Source: Deltaproteobacteria bacterium Ga0077539
GTDB taxonomy: Bacteria > Myxococcota_A > Polyangia > Polyangiales > Ga0077539
DNA length: 39,807 bases
NCBI GenBank assembly: GCA_001465015.1
Contig: LNEO01000323.1
Location: forward strand, 1 to 39,807
Reading direction: 5' to 3'
Shown: piece after piece, positions 25,097 to 33,754 of the stretch
Position numbering within the stretch: position 1 is the stretch's first letter
How the letters are laid out: each line of letters opens with the position of its first letter
Notes under the pieces: model-generated
Told to the model about the DNA's origin: nothing
Seen by the model: the letters and a program-made list of their open reading frames with translations, nothing else
Database searches by the model: none
Made by a program: the position numbers and the translations under genes

Positions 25097-26185
25097 GTGA
25101 GCAGCAACGACGGACCTTCGTTCAGCGCGAGCGGCGCGGCGCTCTCTCGGGCGCTCTTTCGAATCGGTATGTTCGCCACCGCGAACGTCGCGCTCGTCGC
25201 GCGGGGATCGTCGCTGTCGCTCGTCGACGCGAGCCCGGCGCGCACCGTCGAGATCACTGTCGACGCGCGGGTGCACCGCGAGGGAGCGATCGCGTTCAAG
25301 CGCGTCGCCGCGATGCGAGCGCTCAACGGAGTCGAGGACGAGGTGTTGATCGACGCCTCTCGGGGGGACCTCGGCGCGCTGCTGGGGGGCGCGAAGATCA
25401 TCGAGCCATCGAGCGTCGCCGCTGTCACGGACGTGGGAGCCGCGGTCGAGCTCACCGGACGCGCGCTCGAACAGATGGTGGAGCGGGCGTCGCTCAGAGT
25501 GGCCTTCGATGACGCGACCGAGCGCGCGTCGCCGAGGTGGTGTTCGCTCGATCGAGAAGGAGACGGATCGCTCGCGCTCTCCGCGGGAGGCTACGGGCTC
25601 GTGCGGGCTCGGGTCGAAGCCCGCTTCGTCGACGGGGCGCCTTCACCGCCGCCCGTGCGCTGCGCGCTCGACAACGCGGCTCCCCGGTGGATCCAGTCTG
25701 CGGTCGCGGACGAGCGCGGCTCGGTCGTTCGCGTAACGATAAGCGCAGAGCGGGCGGTCGTTCGGACGCGCAACGTGGCGATCGCGCTCCATCGAATCGT
25801 CGCCGACGGTCTCCCGATCGACGGGCGAGCGCGAATCGACGCCATCCTCGCGCAGACTCCGAGGAAGTCCATCTTCTTCGAGCCCCGCGCCATGCGAGCG
25901 GCGATCGAGAAGGTCGTCCGAGGCACGCAGGTCGAGACCATCACCTTCGCTCGCGCGCGGGGCGGCAGGCTGCTCGTTCACTCGAGTCGCAGGGATGGGC
26001 TCGTCGCGGTCGGCGGCGAGCCCCCGGAGGACCCGGTGCGCTTCGATCGCAACGCGCTGCTCGTCTCGCTCGTGGCGGTCGACGACGAGCTCGAGGCGGA
26101 GCTACTGCTCGGATCTCCCGTCGATTCTGCGGTGTTTCGCAGCGGAGGCCTCGAGCTCGTGATCGGTCCGCGTCCGCCAGCGTGA
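25097..26185 (+). CDS. Divergent DNA polymerase III beta sliding-clamp paralogue (DnaN-like)
   Basis: 362 residues from GTG 25097, essentially the length of DnaN (about 366). Three clamp-like domains can be traced by eye: 1-115 (ALSRALFRIGMFATANVALV, then the strand SSLSLVDASPARTVEITVDA), 120-235 (LEQMVERASLRVAFDD, GDGSLALSAGGYGLVRARVE) and 236-362 (PRKSIFFEPRAMRAAIEKVV, FDRNALLVSLVAVDDELEAE, ending LLGSPVDSAVFRSGGLELVI). The end corresponds to the DnaN stretch that finishes in the hydrophobic groove region, but the usual MPMRL terminus is replaced by GPRPPA. This is a distant paralogue, not the housekeeping clamp, and has no dnaA, recF or gyrB nearby. It could be a specialised clamp for repair or a decoy. 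Fold assignment is inference from pattern. Confidence 0.6.
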   Translation: MSSNDGPSFSASGAALSRALFRIGMFATANVALVARGSSLSLVDASPARTVEITVDARVHREGAIAFKRVAAMRALNGVEDEVLIDASRGDLGALLGGAKIIEPSSVAAVTDVGAAVELTGRALEQMVERASLRVAFDDATERASPRWCSLDREGDGSLALSAGGYGLVRARVEARFVDGAPSPPPVRCALDNAAPRWIQSAVADERGSVVRVTISAERAVVRTRNVAIALHRIVADGLPIDGRARIDAILAQTPRKSIFFEPRAMRAAIEKVVRGTQVETITFARARGGRLLVHSSRRDGLVAVGGEPPEDPVRFDRNALLVSLVAVDDELEAELLLGSPVDSAVFRSGGLELVIGPRPPA

Positions 26186-26254
26186 CGCGACCGAAGAAGA
26201 CAGCGCTCGTCGGGAACATCGCTGACGCCGCGCTGTCTCTGCGAACTACCCTCC

Positions 26255-29200
26255 ATGGTCGTGCGTCCAGTCGTTTTGCTCTCGCTCGTGACCGCCCTCG
26301 TCCCGTGGAAGTCTTGTCACGTCCCCGGGAGGCACGCTCGGCACAAGCTCTCGGACGCGGGCCCCGTCGCGCGAGCGCCTTCGCCGGACGCCGGTCCGCC
26401 CTCGACGCGAGCGAGACCCAACGCCGACGAGATCGAGGTCCGCATCGGGTCGCGCGGCGATCGACACGCGCTGCCCCGCGCCGAGCGCCAGTGGCAGCCG
26501 CGTCCCGCGCGCATCGTGCTCAACGCGCCCTATCAGTCGTGGGCTGACGAGGGCACGTTCGTGCACGTCGTCGCGTATACGCCGGCGCTCGATCGCTGCG
26601 ATCGCGCTGATTTCTACCTGGGTGACGTGCACGTCGGGACCGGCGACGAGCACGGCGCGTTCGCCTTTCGGCGCTCCGCCGGACGCAGCGGAGGCCTGCT
26701 GCGCGTCGCCTGCCGTTCGCGCGACTCGAAGTGGTATCGGGGCCAGATCAACTACTTCGCTCACGCTCGAAGCCAGGAGTTCGAGCGCCCGATCATCTAC
26801 GTCAACGCCGACCGCGGGGTCTACAAGCCGGGGCAGACCATTCGCGTTCGCGCGCTCTCTTGGCGGCTGCGCGGCGAGTACGTCGCGGCCCCCGAGCAAA
26901 ACGTCACCGTCTCCCTCGAAGGACTAGACGGGCAACCCGTCGGAGGCGCGCGCATCCGTACCGACGAAGACGGCGTCGGAACGCTCGAGATCACCACGCC
27001 GCGCAACCTCCCCGAGGGACAGTACAAGCTCGTCGCGACGCACATCGCGCCCGAGTCGAGCGCGCGCGACGACGGTGGCTGGGGCGGCGCGTACGGGCAT
27101 CGGGGCGCACAAGAGCCCAATCGCGCCGAGGCGCCCATTCAGATCCGCCGCTTCGAGACGCCGGTCATCGAAGTGCGCCACACGCTCGGCGAGTTTCTCA
27201 CGCCCGCGATGCGCACCGTCCCGTTCACCGTGAACCTCAGCTACCTCGACGGAGCGCCGTTCAGCAACGCGCGCGTCGAGGTAGCGCTCGGCGAGGGCCC
27301 CGCGAGGGTCGCGCTCTCGCCGCGCGCTGTCGAAGGGCCGGGGCCGCACTCGTTTACGCTCACCGAGGCAGAGCTGGCTCCGTTTCGAACGCAGCGTCAG
27401 CTGCGGGTCGAGCTCTCGGCGATCGACGCGACGGGCCGAAAGGACACCGTCGTTCGCTCGATGCGCATCGTCGACAACCCCTACCGCGCGACGCTCGAGC
27501 TCGACCGCAACGGCTACGCCCAGGGAGAAACGGTCGATGTCGCGCTTCGGCTGACCGACCTCAACTCGGTCGTGCAGCGAGAGAAGTCCGTGCGCATGCG
27601 AGGGTGCGGCCGCGAGCTCAACGCGCGCACCGACGACACGGGCGTCGCGCACTTTCGCTTCGCGATGCCGGTAGCGACCTGCGTCGTGTCCGCGTTCGCC
27701 GCAGACGCGCGCGGAGAGATCGCGTCCGTGAGCGTTCCGCACACCCCGGTGCGGCCCATGCAGTCGCGCGTGCTCGAGCAGCGCGTCCGCGAACGAGAGC
27801 CCGTGACGATCACCGTCAACTTTCCCGCTGGGGTCGTGCCAGTCGAGCGCGTGGTGCACGGCGACCTCACCGATAGCTCGGGCGCCATCATCGACAGCAT
27901 CTCGATTCCCATCGAAGACGCCGAGCAAACGCCCCGGGCGCGAGCGGTCATCCGTCCGCCTTCGTGGGGCTCGATGCTCGTGTCCCTCTACACGCTGGGC
28001 GTCGAGCGATCGCGACGGAGGGACCCAGCGGCGATCGGATTGCTGACCGACGGTCAGAGCATCGCCGTCGGCGCCGTTCAGCACCTCGAGGTGACGCTGC
28101 ACGGCGTCGGAGAAGAGCTGCGACCGGGGGCGATGGTCCCCGTGCGGATCGACGTGACCAGAGACGGCGCGCCGGCCACGGCAGTGCTGGGCGTGAGCGT
28201 CGTCGATCGCGGCGTGATCAACATGCTCGACCCGTACGAGCACCCGCCGTTCGATCGCTTCTACGACCCGCAACAGAAGGTCCTCGCGAGCACGGGCGCG
28301 CAGACGCTCACGTGGCCCGTCGTCCAACGGACGTGGGGGCCGGATCGCTACGACATCGGCTGGCTGCCGAGCTTCGGGATGCACCAGGGCGCGCGCAGCG
28401 AGGACGACTCCGCTGTGCAGTGGCCCGATCGAGTGATCGATCGCGACGGCGGGGCCGGCGATCATGACGTCGACGGAAACATGACCGGCGACTCCATCGG
28501 CGACGCGTTCGGCTTCGGCGGTCTCGGCGCGACCGGCACCGGCTGGAGCGCCGGGGGAACGGGCGAAGGCACCATCGGACTCGGCAGCTTCGGCACCATG
28601 GGTCACGGCTCGGGTTCGGGCGTCGGCCAAGGCTATGGCGCGGGGAGCGGCAGCGGGCTGCGAGGGCGAAGTGCGCAGTTGTTGGGCGGCGAGCTGCACG
28701 GGACCGGCGGCCGCCGCTTCATCGACCAGCAGGACGAGCCCGCGCGGCCATTGATCGTCGTGCGGACGGGGACCGACGACACGTCGTTGTGGCTCCCGCG
28801 CGCGCGGGGCGGAGGCTCGGCGCCGCCGCTGCAAGTGCGCGTCCCCGAGACCATCGGCGAGCACCAGATCAACGTGCTCGCGAGCGACAGGCAGGGAGGC
28901 ATCGCGCTGGCCCGCGCGACGCTCACCGTGCGACAGCCCTTGTATGTGCGGGCGGACGTCCCCGAGACGCTCACCGCTGGCGACGCGGCGACGGTCACCG
29001 TGGTCGCGCGCAACGCCAGCGAAAATCCAGTCGAAATCGACCTCGCGCTGCGCGCCAAGCGCTGGACCATCGAGCCGCTCGACCCGACGCGCGTGACCGT
29101 GGCGGCCCGCGGCCAGAGCGCCGCGAGGTTTCGTGTGCGTGTAATCAATCCTGGTCCGACGCAGTACAAGGCCGAGGCGCGCGGCGCGTCGATGGTCGAC

Positions 29201-30916
29201 GTCTTGCGTGCCGACACATGGGTTCGACCGGCGGGATCATCGACGCACGAGCGCCTCACCGGGACCCTGCGCGCCGGGGAGCCGTTTCGGGCGGACGTCA
29301 GCGCGGCGATCCCCGGCTGCGTGGCGGACACGAGCAACGCGAGCGACTGCGCAGCGACCTACCGCGTGGCGCGGCTCTCGATCGCGATGCCCGAAGCGAC
29401 CGCCTGGGAGGCGGCGCTCGACTACGGCTCGACCGTCGCGAACACGGACGTCGAGTTCGCGGCATACAAGTTCGCGGCGCTCTCGCAGTGGGCGGCGACC
29501 GCGAGGCTCGCGGGCGCGCGGGAGTTCGCCGAGTCCATCGCGGCGAGAGACTTGTTCTTCTTGTCGACCATCGCGAGCCAGACGCTGCCGTCTCGCCCTC
29601 GCGCGCTCGCGCGGATCCTCGAGACGTTGGCGCGCGCACGGCGCTCGGGCTATCCGCTGCGGGCGTCGGTCATCGAGAGCGTGCGGTCGCAGCTCACGGA
29701 CGTCGCGACGAGGTCTCCCGAGCTCGGCGATCGCTGCCTCTCGCTGCGGGCGCTGATCGATGGACAACACAACGAGCTCCGCGCCAATCGTTGGGATACC
29801 AACCGCGACTCGGCGCTGCTCGATCTGGCCAACCGCGAAGAGACGCTGCGCCAGGCGGTCGACCTGCTCGACGGAGCCGCAGGTCGCACGCCGAAGACCT
29901 TCGCCGACGCGCTCTCGCTCGTGAGCACGATCGTCGGAGACGGAGAGAACCTTCCCAGACTTCGCGCTGCGCTCGTAAGCCTCGTCGAGGCGCGCCGCCC
30001 GTCGCCTCAGGACTCGGACGCAGCGCTGCGACAGGCGCCGCCGCAGAACGAGCTGTCTCGCGCGGCGTCGTTCGTGCTGGTCGCCGCGCGCAACCTCCTC
30101 GCGTGGCGCCGCGCGCTCACCGTCGAGCCCGGCTCTCTTCGGGGACCCGATCGCGTGTACAGCACAGCGGCCGCCGTCCTCGCGATGCACGCGGTCTCGC
30201 CCGAGCAGGCCGCGGCAGAGCTCCGCGAGACGAGCCTGTTCTTGCGCTCGCAGCGCGCGCGGTGGGAGAGCTGGAGCGACCCGGAGGCGAGCTCGCTCGC
30301 GTTGCAGGCGCTGGCGCTCGCCGGGACGCGCGCCGAGCGCGAGGGCGCGACGGTGGTCGTGAAGGTGGACGGCCGCGAGGTTCGTCGCGTCGAAATCGAC
30401 CCGCGCGACCCGTGGGCGAGCGGCCTTTCGCTTCGGCAGATCGAGCTCGACGACGAGCTCTCGGGCGGGACAGGAAACGTCACGGTCGAATACAACGGGG
30501 CGCTCGCCGCGAACGTCGTGCTCGACGTCGAGCGATGGTCTCGCCGTCCTGCCCCGGGTCTCTCGCTTCGGCTCTCTGCGCCCGACCGGGTGGCGCGCGG
30601 CGCGACGATGCCGTTGCGCGTGGAGGCCACGCGGCCGACGGACGCGCGCGGAGCCGAGCTCTGGGTGACGCTTCCAGTCTCTGCGAGGCTCGACGAAGAG
30701 GAGCTCGATCGACTCGCGGTCAGGGGCGCGATCGCGTCGTGGAGGCAGCGTCCGGGCCTCGTGCAGCTCGCGTTTGCGGCGGCGACCAACACGATCGACG
30801 TCAACCTGTCGTGTCGGATGCAGCGAACGGGCGTGTACTCGATCGGCGCGGTCGAGCTGCGGGACGCCACCGGTGTTCGCGCGGGGGTGACGGGCGCCAC
30901 GGTGACCGTCGAGTAA
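26255..30916 (+). CDS. Alpha-2-macroglobulin-family (MG2) protein without thioester
   Basis: 1553 residues with an N-terminal hydrophobic signal (residues 4-17; Cys21 could be lipidated, but WKSC is a poor lipobox). The MG2 domain at about 178-265 is diagnostic (IIYVNADRGVYKPGQTIRVR). More beta-sandwich MG domains follow to about 720, then a Gly-rich segment (730-822), the A2M domain core (845-935: SLWLPRA, TVRQPLYVRADVPETLTAGD), and a helical region (1040-1390) where the thioester domain would be. No CxEQ thioester is present, so it cannot trap proteases covalently in the usual way. Bacterial homologues are envelope proteins thought to bind incoming proteases. It follows the clamp-like gene (69-base gap) and precedes the BAM/GIDE-like gene by 17 bases, so co-transcription downstream is likely. 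Confidence 0.88.
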   Translation: MVVRPVVLLSLVTALVPWKSCHVPGRHARHKLSDAGPVARAPSPDAGPPSTRARPNADEIEVRIGSRGDRHALPRAERQWQPRPARIVLNAPYQSWADEGTFVHVVAYTPALDRCDRADFYLGDVHVGTGDEHGAFAFRRSAGRSGGLLRVACRSRDSKWYRGQINYFAHARSQEFERPIIYVNADRGVYKPGQTIRVRALSWRLRGEYVAAPEQNVTVSLEGLDGQPVGGARIRTDEDGVGTLEITTPRNLPEGQYKLVATHIAPESSARDDGGWGGAYGHRGAQEPNRAEAPIQIRRFETPVIEVRHTLGEFLTPAMRTVPFTVNLSYLDGAPFSNARVEVALGEGPARVALSPRAVEGPGPHSFTLTEAELAPFRTQRQLRVELSAIDATGRKDTVVRSMRIVDNPYRATLELDRNGYAQGETVDVALRLTDLNSVVQREKSVRMRGCGRELNARTDDTGVAHFRFAMPVATCVVSAFAADARGEIASVSVPHTPVRPMQSRVLEQRVREREPVTITVNFPAGVVPVERVVHGDLTDSSGAIIDSISIPIEDAEQTPRARAVIRPPSWGSMLVSLYTLGVERSRRRDPAAIGLLTDGQSIAVGAVQHLEVTLHGVGEELRPGAMVPVRIDVTRDGAPATAVLGVSVVDRGVINMLDPYEHPPFDRFYDPQQKVLASTGAQTLTWPVVQRTWGPDRYDIGWLPSFGMHQGARSEDDSAVQWPDRVIDRDGGAGDHDVDGNMTGDSIGDAFGFGGLGATGTGWSAGGTGEGTIGLGSFGTMGHGSGSGVGQGYGAGSGSGLRGRSAQLLGGELHGTGGRRFIDQQDEPARPLIVVRTGTDDTSLWLPRARGGGSAPPLQVRVPETIGEHQINVLASDRQGGIALARATLTVRQPLYVRADVPETLTAGDAATVTVVARNASENPVEIDLALRAKRWTIEPLDPTRVTVAARGQSAARFRVRVINPGPTQYKAEARGASMVDVLRADTWVRPAGSSTHERLTGTLRAGEPFRADVSAAIPGCVADTSNASDCAATYRVARLSIAMPEATAWEAALDYGSTVANTDVEFAAYKFAALSQWAATARLAGAREFAESIAARDLFFLSTIASQTLPSRPRALARILETLARARRSGYPLRASVIESVRSQLTDVATRSPELGDRCLSLRALIDGQHNELRANRWDTNRDSALLDLANREETLRQAVDLLDGAAGRTPKTFADALSLVSTIVGDGENLPRLRAALVSLVEARRPSPQDSDAALRQAPPQNELSRAASFVLVAARNLLAWRRALTVEPGSLRGPDRVYSTAAAVLAMHAVSPEQAAAELRETSLFLRSQRARWESWSDPEASSLALQALALAGTRAEREGATVVVKVDGREVRRVEIDPRDPWASGLSLRQIELDDELSGGTGNVTVEYNGALAANVVLDVERWSRRPAPGLSLRLSAPDRVARGATMPLRVEATRPTDARGAELWVTLPVSARLDEEELDRLAVRGAIASWRQRPGLVQLAFAAATNTIDVNLSCRMQRTGVYSIGAVELRDATGVRAGVTGATVTVE
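28444..28720 (+). other. Gly-rich module inside the macroglobulin (residues 730-822)
   Basis: This stretch encodes runs such as GDSIGDAFGFGGLGATGTGW and GTGEGTIGLGSFGTMGHGSG. The same type of sequence commonly precedes AgmX/PglI C-terminal domains in myxobacterial proteins. Here it occupies the position of the protease bait region, just before the A2M core domain. Confidence 0.6.
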
Positions 30917-30933
30917 CGCGCTACACTCCGGCC

Positions 30934-31830
30934 GTGAGTGACAAGAGCGAGTCTGCGCCGCGCTCGGATCACGCGGAGCTTCGCGGCAAGGTCGTGATCG
31001 CCAAGAGCGTCTTGCGGTCGCCCACCAGCGGGCGCGAGTGCGTCTATTGGGACGTCCGCGATCGATGGGAAGCCCAGCCCAAGGAGCGAGGGCTCGCGGA
31101 TTTCTGGCTCGAAACGGCGGACGGAAAGGTCCTCGTGCTGGGCGATCACGTGCAGGTCGACGCGCGCGCGGACCACAGTCGTCGGATCGTCGAAGCGGTC
31201 GAAGGAGACCTCGTCGCGCTCGGCGAACGGCTCGGGGACATCAAGCGAACGCTGCGCTCGGTGCAGGGGCCCGAGGCGGCGAAGCTGCAGCGCGAGCGAC
31301 AGGAGCTCGCGAAGCTCGCGACGTTCTTGCACGCGACCAAGGCGCACGCCAAGGACCGCGTCCACGTGGGAAGATCCAAGTCCGAGCAGGCGAAGTGGCT
31401 CGAGTCCAACGCGCACGTCGCCAAGGCTGACGGGCTGGGGATGCGCACGGCCAAGCTCACGCGCGACGCGTGGGAGGTGGTCATCGAGCCTGGCCACGAA
31501 ATCATCGTGAACGGTCGATGCTCGGTCGAGCTCTTGCCGCCCGAGCACGGCGGCGACGGAGGCTACCGCGCGGCGAGCTCGGGTCGAGTCCTGCGCGGGA
31601 CCTCGGCGGCGCCGCTCTTGATTACTGGCGTCGGAATCATATCGCCCGCCGCCAACAACTCATCCCCAGAGCGAGCTTCCGTCGAGGCGCGTCGGTCGCA
31701 GCGGCGATGGGGCCGCCTCGGCGATCCCGAGGGTCGGCGCCGGTCGCTCAGGGCAGCGTTGATCGCGCTCGCCATCGTGGGCGGCGCGGTGGGGCTCGGG
31801 GTGGCGCTCGAGCTCGTGTCCTCACGATGA
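30934..31830 (+). CDS. Tail-anchored protein with BAM/GIDE-like domain and coiled coil
   Basis: 298 residues from GTG 30934, 17 bases after the macroglobulin stop. Residues 12-75 (LRGKVVIAKSVLRSPTSGRE, CVYWDVRDRW, then FWLETADGKVLVLGDHVQVD) resemble the BAM/GIDE domain found in the mitochondrial ligase MULAN and in bacterial membrane proteins. A Lys/Arg/Glu-rich helix pair (about 85-130, likely coiled coil) interrupts it, and the domain seems to close with EVVIEPGHEIIVNG. A basic linker and one transmembrane helix (about 273-293) end the protein, so the domain faces the cytoplasm with a C-terminal anchor. It sits between the macroglobulin and the kinase-pseudokinase. Domain identity is by pattern only. 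Confidence 0.6.
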   Translation: MSDKSESAPRSDHAELRGKVVIAKSVLRSPTSGRECVYWDVRDRWEAQPKERGLADFWLETADGKVLVLGDHVQVDARADHSRRIVEAVEGDLVALGERLGDIKRTLRSVQGPEAAKLQRERQELAKLATFLHATKAHAKDRVHVGRSKSEQAKWLESNAHVAKADGLGMRTAKLTRDAWEVVIEPGHEIIVNGRCSVELLPPEHGGDGGYRAASSGRVLRGTSAAPLLITGVGIISPAANNSSPERASVEARRSQRRWGRLGDPEGRRRSLRAALIALAIVGGAVGLGVALELVSSR

Positions 31831-31897
31831 GGGCACACAATCTGCGGGGCGGGCTTTTCGCGAGCGGGTTGCTTGTGGCAAAGATCGCGTCGCACTT

Positions 31898-33697
31898 GTG
31901 AGCAATACGCTTCATCACGGGTCGGACCCCGCGATTTCGTCCCCCTCGCTGGCGGCCTTCGAGTCCACCGTGCGCGTGCCGGGGATCACGCAGGTCGAGC
32001 TCAAAGAGCTCATCGGAACGGGCGCGTTCGGCGTGGTGTTTCGCGGACACCACCGCGTGCTCGACGCGTCGGTGGCGGTCAAGGTCCTGGCGACCTCCAA
32101 CAGCCAACAGGCCGTCGACTCGCTGTTGCGCGAGGCGCGCGTGATGGCCCGCGTGGATCACCCCAACGTGCTTCGCGTCTTCGACGCGGGCGTCTCGGAC
32201 GGCCAGCTCTACCTCGTGCTCGAGTACATGGACGGAGGCTCGCTCGAAGGCGCGCAGCTCTCGATCCCGTCTCTGCTCAGCGCGGGTCGCCAGCTGCTGT
32301 CGGGCCTGCAGGCGCTGCACGAGGTCGGCGTGCTCCATCGCGACATCAAGCCGGCGAACGTGCTCGTGCGAAAGAGCGACGGGCGCTTGAAGCTCGCGGA
32401 CCTCGGGATGGCGATGGACTCGGCCGCGCGGCGCACGGGCGCCATCGTCGGGACGCTCGCGTACATGGCCCCCGAGATCCTCTTCGAGCAGCCGCCGCAG
32501 TACGGACCGCGCGCAGACTTGTACGCGCTCGGGATCACGCTGGCCGAGCTCGCGCTCGGCGCGCCGATGTGCGCCGCGGCGGACCTCGCTTCGCTGCTCG
32601 CATGGGTGCGCGAAGGAGAGCGACAGTCCCTTCGCAAATCGCGGCCCGAGCTCCCCAAGGTCATCGCCAACTTGATCGAGCGGATGATGGATCCGCGCAT
32701 CGAGCGCAGGCCCAACAGCGCTGGAGAGGTGCTCGCCGCGTGGCCCGCGGAGGACGACGTGCTCGACGTCGCTGCGAGCGACGAGGCCAGCGCGAAGGGT
32801 GAGGCGGCTCCAGGGCGTCGCATCGGCCCGTGGATCGTGGGGGACGAGCAGCACCGCAACGAGTCGTGGCGGTACTACGCGGTCACGCATCGACGCACGG
32901 GCGCTTCGGCGAGGCTCGCGCAGCTCGACGCGGCGTTCTTCTTCTCTCGCTCGACCGCGCGTCGCGATGGATGGGCGCAGCTGCTCACCTCTGGCGTCGC
33001 CCTCGCGTGGAACGTCGAGCACGAATGCCTCCTTCCCTCGCTCGACTGGGGCGTGTCGGGAAAGCTCCCGTACTTCGTCTACCCCGCCGCGGGACGCACC
33101 GTGTTGGGGCTCGTTCACAGCACGGGGCCCTTCGCAGAGCACACCGCGGTCGCCGTCGGCATCGCCCTGGCCGACGCGCTCACCGCGCTGCACGAGGCGG
33201 GCATCGTTCATCAAATGGTGCGCCCCGACACGGTGCTCGTTCGCGCCGACGGGCGAGGATGGGTCCTCGGGTGGCCCGTGCACTGCGTGCGCGCAGGCTC
33301 AGCGGACAAGCACCCCGACGGCATCGATCTGCGCCCGCTCGCGCTCGAAGGCGCTGCCCCCGAGACGTACTCGGGCGCCCGCACCATCGAGACCGCGGTC
33401 GACGTGTGGGGCATCGGTCTCGTGCTCTATTGGATCCTCGCCGGCCGTCCGCCCGAGCGATCCGAGTCGCTCGCCGATCGACTGCAAGAGCGCGCGAAGG
33501 GAGGCGTTGCGTTGCGCGAGGCGGCGCCAGAGATCACCGCGCCTCTGTGCGCGCTCGTGGATTCGCTGCTCTCGCCAGACCCCTCGCGACGTATGACCGC
33601 GCGACAGTGCGGCGCCGGCCTGCGATTGATCGCAGAGCGCTGGCGTGCGATGGGCGCCTTCGGACGCAACACCGAGAGCCCCCTGGCGCGCCCGTAA
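31898..33697 (+). CDS. Ser/Thr protein kinase fused to a pseudokinase
   Basis: 599 residues from GTG 31898. The N-terminal kinase (about 33-285) looks active: loop IGTGAFGVV, Lys62, HRDIKPAN with Asp149, DLG with Asp168 (a tolerated DFG variant), and YMAPE. After an acidic linker a second kinase fold spans about 310-585: the VAIK Lys is replaced (ARLAQLD), HRD is HQM (438-440), and DFG is GWP (458-460). The helix patterns of the C-lobe (VDVWGIGLVLYWILAG, then SLLSPDPSRRMTARQ) are kept. The C-terminal half is therefore a pseudokinase that may regulate the first half or recruit substrates, as JH2 does in JAK kinases. No transmembrane segment is seen, so the protein is soluble. It lies 67 bases after the BAM/GIDE-like gene, same strand. 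Confidence 0.9.
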   Translation: MSNTLHHGSDPAISSPSLAAFESTVRVPGITQVELKELIGTGAFGVVFRGHHRVLDASVAVKVLATSNSQQAVDSLLREARVMARVDHPNVLRVFDAGVSDGQLYLVLEYMDGGSLEGAQLSIPSLLSAGRQLLSGLQALHEVGVLHRDIKPANVLVRKSDGRLKLADLGMAMDSAARRTGAIVGTLAYMAPEILFEQPPQYGPRADLYALGITLAELALGAPMCAAADLASLLAWVREGERQSLRKSRPELPKVIANLIERMMDPRIERRPNSAGEVLAAWPAEDDVLDVAASDEASAKGEAAPGRRIGPWIVGDEQHRNESWRYYAVTHRRTGASARLAQLDAAFFFSRSTARRDGWAQLLTSGVALAWNVEHECLLPSLDWGVSGKLPYFVYPAAGRTVLGLVHSTGPFAEHTAVAVGIALADALTALHEAGIVHQMVRPDTVLVRADGRGWVLGWPVHCVRAGSADKHPDGIDLRPLALEGAAPETYSGARTIETAVDVWGIGLVLYWILAGRPPERSESLADRLQERAKGGVALREAAPEITAPLCALVDSLLSPDPSRRMTARQCGAGLRLIAERWRAMGAFGRNTESPLARP

Positions 33698-33754
33698 GCC
33701 GCGCGTCCGAGAAGCGATCGCCCGTGTCCCCCTTCGGCGCTTACCCTCCGCGGG

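Noticed and set aside
26924..28864. 646-codon open frame antisense to the macroglobulin gene
   Set aside because: Composition is the Arg/Ala/His-rich shadow typical of antisense frames at high GC; the sense frame has clear MG2/A2M motifs.
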